The notes under the pieces: generated by a model | What the model was told of the DNA's origin: nothing | Database searches by the model: none | The model's input: only the letters and a program-made list of their open reading frames with translations | Position numbers and translations under genes: made by a program | Source of the DNA: Sphingomonas sp. TDK1 | GTDB taxonomy: Bacteria; Pseudomonadota; Alphaproteobacteria; Sphingomonadales; Sphingomonadaceae | Direction: 5' to 3' | Assembly (NCBI RefSeq): GCF_001650735.1 | Contig: NZ_LXVY01000048.1 | Span: 124,001 to 188,000, forward strand | Length of the DNA: 64,000 bases | Part shown: positions 59,297-64,000 of the stretch, piece after piece | Layout of the letters: each line of letters begins with the position of its first letter | Position numbering within the stretch: position 1 is the stretch's first letter

Positions 59297-60493
59297 TTAT
59301 AAGAGCTTTCCATCTTCGGTGCCAATATCCGAACTCTTCGCTACTCCATTTTCGTCAGACATAAGTTCGTCTACAGTCGAGGCAACATTATCGCCCCCGT
59401 CTGCTGTAGCAATTTTCGGACGCCAAATAGCCGAAAACACCACTCTTTCGACCCCTACGAAATCCAGAACCGCACCCAAGTATGTCTTGGCATCTAAAGA
59501 CAAAGAGTCGAAATGGGGACACTCAATTTGATAGGCCGCTTCTTCTAAGTCACGAGCAGCATTAAAGAGCCTGTCTGAGTTTGCCATCTTGGCAGCAACC
59601 TCTGCCAGCCCCTCAGCAGGAACCCGCCGAAGCGCGTCAGCAAACCCCTGCTTCACAACCTCTGCCAAACCGATACCATTTGGAGCAAACTCACGAATGG
59701 CCGCTTCTGTCCATCTCAGTTTCTCCGCCGTTCCTTTTGGATCGTCTCCGAAACGGATCGCATCCGTCAAGGCATTCAGCCGCTCTTGGAGCGGACGTAA
59801 TGCAGACTCACCCGACGCGAAATCCAAAGCCGCCGCCGAAATAGCCGCACTAAAATATGTTAGCCTTGTGAGCACCTCAGCACTATCTGCATTAGGATGA
59901 ACCTGCAACGCAGCCTTAGCAAAGAACTGCGCGCCCTCTACTGCCGTATTAGCACATGACGGACCAAATCGGTCAGCTACTGAAGATTTAATTGTAACAA
60001 ACGCATCTCGAAGCTTTTTAGAAGATCTCGCCTCATCAATCGCTTCAATCTTCTCATCTAATTGCTCATTAGACAACCGACAGGAAATAGTTAAGCGATG
60101 ACTTGACTTAAGGCGCTGCAGATCACCATTATCAATCCAGAGAACGTTATGCTTGCGAGCAAGTTCACGAAGTGGGCGGCGGGAATCACTTGTCGCCACA
60201 CCAGCAGCCTCAACTTGTATTAAATCAGCAAGCCCTTTTACAAAGAAAAGCCTTTCTGCAGCCTTCGGATGCCCATTATCCTTGATATCTATAATGATCC
60301 GGCGCCTAGCGAGCGTCGCTGAGCGCTCATACACCCAAAGATCAATGTCGGTCAGTTCATCCCCGCCGTGCCTCAGCTTAACACCGCGGACAACAAAGAA
60401 CCCTGCACCAAGGAAGTAGGACCGCAACAGCTCTTCGGTTTCGAAGCCCTTCTTCCCGGTCTTCTTTTGTGGAGCACCAGCCTTTCCGCTCAC
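59297..60493 (-). CDS. PD-(D/E)XK nuclease-like protein of a low-GC two-gene cassette
   Basis: 398 residues. The N-terminal domain (about 15-125) has the order of a restriction-endonuclease-like fold. E20 lies in the first helix (KGFETEELLRSYFLGAGFFV), then TDID with D49 and D51, then IIIDIKD, giving D69-x-K71 as the PD-(D/E)XK core, and later a helix-strand pair (VEAAGVATSDSRRPLRELAR, VLWIDNGDL). The remaining 270 residues are mostly helical and unrecognised. It starts with GTG 60493, overlapping the stop of the upstream gene (GTGA), so the two are coupled. It is much more AT-rich than the flanking DNA. It could be a restriction-like effector, but the substrate is unknown. Confidence 0.8.
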   Translation of the reverse strand: MSGKAGAPQKKTGKKGFETEELLRSYFLGAGFFVVRGVKLRHGGDELTDIDLWVYERSATLARRRIIIDIKDNGHPKAAERLFFVKGLADLIQVEAAGVATSDSRRPLRELARKHNVLWIDNGDLQRLKSSHRLTISCRLSNEQLDEKIEAIDEARSSKKLRDAFVTIKSSVADRFGPSCANTAVEGAQFFAKAALQVHPNADSAEVLTRLTYFSAAISAAALDFASGESALRPLQERLNALTDAIRFGDDPKGTAEKLRWTEAAIREFAPNGIGLAEVVKQGFADALRRVPAEGLAEVAAKMANSDRLFNAARDLEEAAYQIECPHFDSLSLDAKTYLGAVLDFVGVERVVFSAIWRPKIATADGGDNVASTVDELMSDENGVAKSSDIGTEDGKLL

Positions 60494-61743
60494 AAGCCAC
60501 TCCCACCACGAACTGCGCTAAGAAGAGTCCGGGTTTGAGCCCGACTGGCCTGAGACTGATGTTTCCTCAATCCGACTCTCGCCGCTTCGGGAGCCGTATA
60601 GCTTCTCATACCAGCGCTAGGGAGCATTTCCAGGGCCGCAGCCGCTGCATTCCGACCCTTCAATACCTCCAAGGCAATGACTCCAACCTCGCGCTTTAAC
60701 AACCGCATTCTGAAGCCATCCCCCTCAGGCTCCGTCTGAACAACGCGCTCAAGCTCCAGGGCACGGTAATCGTTGCCGATAGCAGTGGCAGGCCCCACAC
60801 TCCCCCCTTTTATAAGCTTACTCAGCAACAACTCGACCCCCCAAATGCGCCCCCTCTCAGTTGGACTTTGCGTCATGCCGTAGGTTAGCGCGGCAACGAG
60901 AGCCTTAGCATGATCGAAAGTGTCCTCCGTCAACGGATCACTAAACTTGTGAAAGGCCCCAGGAGATGTCATTAAAATGTGATCCCCCTCTTCATTTGAC
61001 ACAATATTCATATCATATAGTGCCGCTGCACGAATCTTTGAAAACACACTTTCACCTAGCAACGAAATAGCCAAGTCAGCAGCAACTGCACCCGATGCCT
61101 TTATCCTTGCATCAAACTCGTTGATTTTATTTGCTTCATCAGAACTAAGAGAGTCGATAACTCTCTTCGCTTTTAACGCCGTATCTCTACGAAATAAGTT
61201 TCCGTTGAAAATTAGCCGATCCTCCCCGACCCCCTCCGAATCAACAAATCCGATTTGAAAAGCTTGATCCAGAAATTCTTTGGCATCGGAGGTTGCCATC
61301 TTGTGCAAATCCCCAATGTATTCAAGGGCCCCCCTCGCAGTGACTGGAGCCTGCGATGACACGTCCGCCAAGGTGACAGCAGCCCGCTCAGCGGTCGTCG
61401 GCTCGTTATCCTCAAACAAGTCAGCCGCATGAGTAAGCGCAGTTCCGCTAGTTACACCCAAAATGGATACGGAACCAGAAGCCGAGACATCTATCAGCTT
61501 TCTATTCTTTAGATGAACCAAGCAAGCAGCCAGTTCCGTTTTCGGGTTAAGATTTCCAATTTTGGCCGCTGCTGTAACCTGATCTGCTGTGAGGGTTGCT
61601 TCACTGCTTTCTCCGAGTCTTGCCAGAAGCCCTGCAGACTTCGCTGCTAAGTCAATAGCACTAAACTCAGCAGCGCCTCTGAGGTCAGCAGCAATCTTCC
61701 GCCCATGATGCACAACCCACGCACCAATTGTTTTCTTTTCCAT
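60490..61743 (-). CDS. Partner protein of the nuclease cassette, unknown family
   Basis: 417 residues, mostly alpha-helical, no membrane segment or signal peptide. I do not recognise it. Around residues 70-125 a helix-helix-strand pattern (ELAACLVHLKNRKLIDVSAS, then VSILGV) resembles a winged-helix module. A second such pattern is near 165-205 (FLDQAFQIGFVDSEGVGEDR, LIFNGNLF). The C-terminus is basic (LRKHQSQASRAQTRTLLSAV). The start is ATG 61743 after GAGGGGG. It is the first gene of the cassette and strongly AT-rich compared with its surroundings. Likely roles are DNA binding, sensing or regulating the nuclease, all inferred from context. Confidence 0.75.
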   Translation of the reverse strand: MEKKTIGAWVVHHGRKIAADLRGAAEFSAIDLAAKSAGLLARLGESSEATLTADQVTAAAKIGNLNPKTELAACLVHLKNRKLIDVSASGSVSILGVTSGTALTHAADLFEDNEPTTAERAAVTLADVSSQAPVTARGALEYIGDLHKMATSDAKEFLDQAFQIGFVDSEGVGEDRLIFNGNLFRRDTALKAKRVIDSLSSDEANKINEFDARIKASGAVAADLAISLLGESVFSKIRAAALYDMNIVSNEEGDHILMTSPGAFHKFSDPLTEDTFDHAKALVAALTYGMTQSPTERGRIWGVELLLSKLIKGGSVGPATAIGNDYRALELERVVQTEPEGDGFRMRLLKREVGVIALEVLKGRNAAAAALEMLPSAGMRSYTAPEAARVGLRKHQSQASRAQTRTLLSAVRGGSGL

Positions 61744-61762
61744 ATCCCCCTCATGATGATAG

Positions 61763-61780
61763 ATACCTTGGGGAGGGTAT
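61763..61780 (-). promoter_or_regulatory. Candidate operator upstream of the nuclease cassette
   Basis: The inverted repeat ATACC-N8-GGTAT lies 20-37 bases before the first start codon of the cassette, in the expected place for an autoregulatory site or an initiator stem-loop. The arms are short, so this is weak. Confidence 0.3.
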
Positions 61781-61980
61781 TGCGATAGGACGTTAAAGTA
61801 AAATGAAGCAGGTCCTTGAAATTGATACCACCTCTTGGTCGCGAGGCGCTCAGCCGTGCTGCTAAGTCAAAAAAGATGTGCTCGCATGAAGTTACTCCCA
61901 CTTCAGCCGCAACTCCATCTTCTTTGCCCCCCCGCAAGCGCTAGGGACCCGCTGCCTGGCCGCTGCACGGCGCGCTCCTG

Positions 61981-61993
61981 CCCCCCCCCCCCC
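61981..61993. repeat. Homopolymer tract of 13 C
   Basis: Thirteen consecutive C residues immediately before the rplJ -35 hexamer, and another run of seven C at 61927-61933. Such tracts are prone to slippage in replication and in sequencing. Confidence 0.9.
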
Positions 61994-62021
61994 TTGACTC
62001 CCCACACGAATCCGCTATTGG
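61994..62021 (+). promoter_or_regulatory. Promoter of rplJ-rplL
   Basis: TTGACT (61994-61999) and TATTGG (62016-62021) are separated by 16 bases. It is the best promoter-like pair in the gap and lies about 290 bases before rplJ, leaving room for the L10 leader. Confidence 0.6.
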
Positions 62022-62307
62022 CCGCGCTCCTTCTTCGGAAGGAATCCGTCCGAGACAGCGAGGGGCCGGGATTTGCCGGTCTTGAAAATACTCGCCTAGA
62101 CGGGGACAGAATTTACCGGGCTTCGCCGGTCCTGCGCCACAGGCGCGCGGTCTGAAGCGTTCCGGGTCACGCCCCAGGGATAGCATCCCCGGCTTCGTGA
62201 CGATCCTTCCCCTCGGACATTTGCGCTGGCCCGCGTTCGCGCGCGGGTCGTAACCGGGGCCGCCCTTTCGTTCGCGCGGGGGCAGCCTCATGTATGAGGA
62301 GACCGGC
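62022..62307 (+). promoter_or_regulatory. L10 mRNA leader (autoregulatory untranslated region)
   Basis: About 285 bases of structured, non-coding leader before rplJ, with hairpins such as CCGGG-CTTCG-CCGG, a GGGTCACG/CGTGAC pair around 62163-62202, and GCCCGCG/CGCGGGT near 62231-62249. Long leaders that bind the L10-L7/L12 complex are conserved for this operon. The precise L10-binding fold is inferred. With the cassette-proximal part, the gap from 61744 to 62307 has no further gene. Confidence 0.55.
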
Positions 62308-62823
62308 ATGGATCGTTCCCAGAAGGCCGACGCCGTTGCCGAGCTGAATCGCACCTTCAACGAGGTTGGCGTGGTGGTTGTCACCCGCAATCTCGGCATG
62401 ACCGTCAAGCAGTCGACGGACCTGCGCAACAAGATGCGTGCAGCCGGCGCGACCTATAAGGTCTCGAAGAACAAGCTCGCCAAGATTGCCACCCAGGGCA
62501 CCGATTATGCGGTGCTCGCGGACCTGCTGACGGGTCCGACGGCACTGTCCACCTCCGTCGATCCCGTGGCTGCGGCCAAGGTGGTCTCGGACTTCGCCAA
62601 GACGAACGACAAGCTCGAAATCGTCGGCGGGGCCATGGGCAATGTGCTGCTGGATGCGGCTGGCGTGCAGGCACTCGCCTCGCTGCCGTCGCTGGACGAG
62701 CTGCGCGGCAAGCTCGTGGGGCTCATCGCAGCGCCCGCGACCAAGCTCGCAACCATCACCCAGGCACCGGCGGCGCAGATCGCCCGCGTGCTTGCGGCGT
62801 ACAGCGAAAAGCAGGCTGCCTGA
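62308..62823 (+). CDS. rplJ: 50S ribosomal protein L10
   Basis: 171 residues from ATG 62308 (MDRSQKADAVAELNRTF), with GAGGAG seven bases upstream. It has L10 motifs VVVVTRNLGMTVKQSTDLRN, MRAAGATYKVSKNKLAKIA, LLTGPTALS and GKLVGLIAAPATKLA, and a C-terminal helix that binds L7/L12 dimers (IARVLAAYSEK). It forms the base of the ribosomal stalk. Confidence 0.98.
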   Translation: MDRSQKADAVAELNRTFNEVGVVVVTRNLGMTVKQSTDLRNKMRAAGATYKVSKNKLAKIATQGTDYAVLADLLTGPTALSTSVDPVAAAKVVSDFAKTNDKLEIVGGAMGNVLLDAAGVQALASLPSLDELRGKLVGLIAAPATKLATITQAPAAQIARVLAAYSEKQAA

Positions 62824-62882
62824 GCTTCGGCTTCAAGCGACCTTTTTATTATCCCGAAACTTTGAACTGATTGGAGTTTATC

Positions 62883-63260
62883 ATGGCTGACCTCAACGCA
62901 ATCGTCGACCAGCTTTCCGCGCTGACCGTTCTCGAAGCCGCCGAGCTGTCGAAGATGCTCGAAGAGAAGTGGGGCGTTTCGGCCGCCGCTGCCGTCGCCG
63001 TTGCCGGCCCGGCCGCTGGTGGCGCCGCTGCCCCGGCTGCTGAAGAGCAGACCGAGTTCGACGTGATCCTCACCGGTGACGGTGGCAAGAAGATCAACGT
63101 CATTAAGGAAGTCCGCGCGATCACCTCGCTCGGCCTGACCGAAGCCAAGGCGCTGGTCGAAGGCGCTCCGAAGCCGGTCAAGGAAGGCGTGTCGAAGGAC
63201 GAAGCCGAGAAGATCAAGAAGCAGCTTGAAGAAGCCGGCGCGACCGTCGAAATCAAGTAA
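62883..63260 (+). CDS. rplL: 50S ribosomal protein L7/L12
   Basis: 125 residues from ATG 62883 (MADLNAIVDQLSALTVLEAA). The N-terminal dimerisation domain includes ELSKMLEEKWGVSAAA. An Ala-rich hinge follows, then the factor-binding C-domain with EKTEFDVILTG-like sequence (EQTEFDVILTGDGGKKINVI), IKEVRAITSLGLTEAKALVE and EEAGATVEIK. It recruits translation GTPases. rpoB, its usual next neighbour, does not follow. A terminator does. Confidence 0.98.
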   Translation: MADLNAIVDQLSALTVLEAAELSKMLEEKWGVSAAAAVAVAGPAAGGAAAPAAEEQTEFDVILTGDGGKKINVIKEVRAITSLGLTEAKALVEGAPKPVKEGVSKDEAEKIKKQLEEAGATVEIK

Positions 63261-63298
63261 GCTTTTTCCGGCCTTTCTGAAGGCTGGGAATGCAAAGG

Positions 63299-63332
63299 GA
63301 GGCGGCTCGGCGACGGGCCGCCTCTTTTTTTT
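63299..63332 (+). terminator. Rho-independent terminator of rplJ-rplL
   Basis: GAGGCGGC (63299-63306) pairs with GCCGCCTC (63317-63324), followed by eight T. It fully separates rplL from any downstream RNA polymerase genes. Confidence 0.93.
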
Positions 63333-63344
63333 GTGCGCGGGATC

Positions 63345-64000
63345 TTAGCTGCCGGGCGGCGTGTAGCGAATGGCCGCGAGCGCCCGCGGCGCGGGACGAT
63401 CCAGCCAGATCGGGCCGGGTCTCGCGCCTTGCCCTGCCGTGCCGAGCAGGAAGTCCGCGCCGACGCGGCGGATGCCGAGCCCGGCGCGCCAGCGCAGATC
63501 GCACAGCAGCATCGCGGCGAACATCGGCCTGCCCCGCACCGTCACGACGTGCACCTGCTCCCGCCGCAGCGTCATGCGCACGGTTCTGCGCGTGGTCCCG
63601 CCTGGCGGCAGATCGACAGCGTCGCTCGGGTCCGTCGAGGGGGCGGAATGAAAGGCCGCGCGCCACCGGTCCTGTTCGGGGCTGGCGCTGATCAACGCGC
63701 AGGTCGCGCGCAGGCCGTCGGCCATGACCGATTGCAGATTGATCACGTCGATGTCGACGACGAACGCGATGCTGTCCGCTGCAAACAGCACGTCCGCCTT
63801 CGCCACGCGGACCTCGAACGGCTCGGCGGGAGCGCTTGGGGGCAGAAGGGGCGCGGGGGGAGCCGTCACCGCCACCGGCGGGGCAGTCGCTTCCGGCTGC
63901 GGCGGCTCGCCCGTCGGCAGCGGCCGGCGGGCACGCGTGCGCCCCGCAAGGCCGCCTGCGACCGCAATCCCCCCTGCGCCGGCGAGGAACCACCACCACG
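63345..64000 (-). CDS. Membrane-anchored protein, unknown function (partial, N-terminus off the right edge)
   Basis: The frame ends with TAG/TGA-type stop at 63345 and is open to the window edge, so the true start lies beyond 64000. The visible part begins with a hydrophobic helix (WWWFLAGAGGIAVAGGLAG), an Arg-rich stop-transfer segment and a Pro-rich linker. A beta-rich domain follows (EPFEVRVAKADVLFAADSIA, FVVDIDVINLQSVMADGL, TVRMTLRREQVHVVTVRG), ending PAPRALAAIRYTPPGS. I do not recognise a family. It is convergent with rplL. Confidence 0.7.
   Translation of the reverse strand, partial: WWWFLAGAGGIAVAGGLAGRTRARRPLPTGEPPQPEATAPPVAVTAPPAPLLPPSAPAEPFEVRVAKADVLFAADSIAFVVDIDVINLQSVMADGLRATCALISASPEQDRWRAAFHSAPSTDPSDAVDLPPGGTTRRTVRMTLRREQVHVVTVRGRPMFAAMLLCDLRWRAGLGIRRVGADFLLGTAGQGARPGPIWLDRPAPRALAAIRYTPPGS

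Noticed and set aside
61647..61937. A 96-codon minus-strand ORF upstream of the nuclease cassette as a possible third gene
   Set aside because: It overlaps the start of the first cassette gene in another frame and lacks a ribosome site.
1..64000. CRISPR array, rRNA operon, insertion sequence or prophage
   Set aside because: No regularly spaced direct repeats, no rRNA sequence, and no transposase, integrase or phage structural gene was seen on either strand. The repeats present are short palindromes.

Overview
The window is a stretch of chromosome from a high-GC alphaproteobacterium, most likely a Sphingomonas-type member of the Sphingomonadales. The evidence is the combination of a complete division and cell wall (dcw) cluster, Ala/Pro-rich extensions on FtsZ and FtsL, an NDUFA12-type complex I subunit beside a DUF2155 lipoprotein, a fatty acyl-AMP ligase, a PEP-CTERM protein, Caulobacter/Xanthomonas-type TonB receptors and the tRNA-Trp/secE/nusG/L11-L1/L10-L7/L12 gene set. 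I see no rRNA genes, CRISPR array, transposase or integrase. The taxonomic call is an inference.

Left part (1-22.6 kb, almost all on the minus strand). In transcriptional order this holds mraZ, rsmH, ftsL-like, ftsI, murE, murF, mraY, murD, ftsW, murG, murC, murB, ddl, ftsQ, ftsA and ftsZ, followed by a TPR protein that runs off the left edge. Most neighbours overlap by GTGA, ATGA or TGATG, so the cluster looks translationally coupled. The exceptions are two gaps filled with palindromic repeats (ddl/murB and murB/murC). A second, inverted copy of the murB/murC repeat lies in frame inside murD and adds 36 residues. Upstream of mraZ are a small membrane protein, cysK and a DUF962 protein.

Middle part (22.6-41 kb). 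This is a mixed housekeeping and stress region. It has a hybrid-cluster protein gene (hcp) with an FNR/CRP-type site, divergent from an Rrf2-family Fe-S regulator whose start codon lies in a perfect inverted repeat. It also has a coupled PEP-CTERM/DUF6624 pair, a hypoxanthine/uracil-type DNA glycosylase, an orphan GAF histidine kinase, several lipoproteins, an orphan ParA next to aat, NDUFA12/DUF2155, a double cold-shock-domain protein, recX, a fatty acyl-AMP ligase, a GGDEF-EAL protein, tRNA-Trp, a Tat-exported GH127 glycosidase and a DedA protein.

Right part (41-64 kb). The usually compact secE-nusG-rplK-rplA-rplJ-rplL block is broken into three pieces: secE-nusG, rplK-rplA and rplJ-rplL. 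The first gap (about 6.5 kb) holds a TIGR02594-type amidase, an unknown membrane protein, a stress protein, an AI-2E-family permease and a lipoprotein. The second gap (about 12.5 kb) holds two TonB receptors, a phosphate-uptake operon whose DUF47/PhoU-like protein is fused to a NUDIX domain, and a base-compositionally foreign two-gene cassette. One cassette gene encodes a PD-(D/E)XK nuclease-like protein and the other a translationally coupled partner of unknown family.

Best candidates for something new: the low-GC nuclease cassette at 59.3-61.7 kb (possible defence module), the protein-coding palindromic repeat in murD, the NUDIX-DUF47 fusion, and the hairpin that contains the start codon of the Rrf2 regulator.
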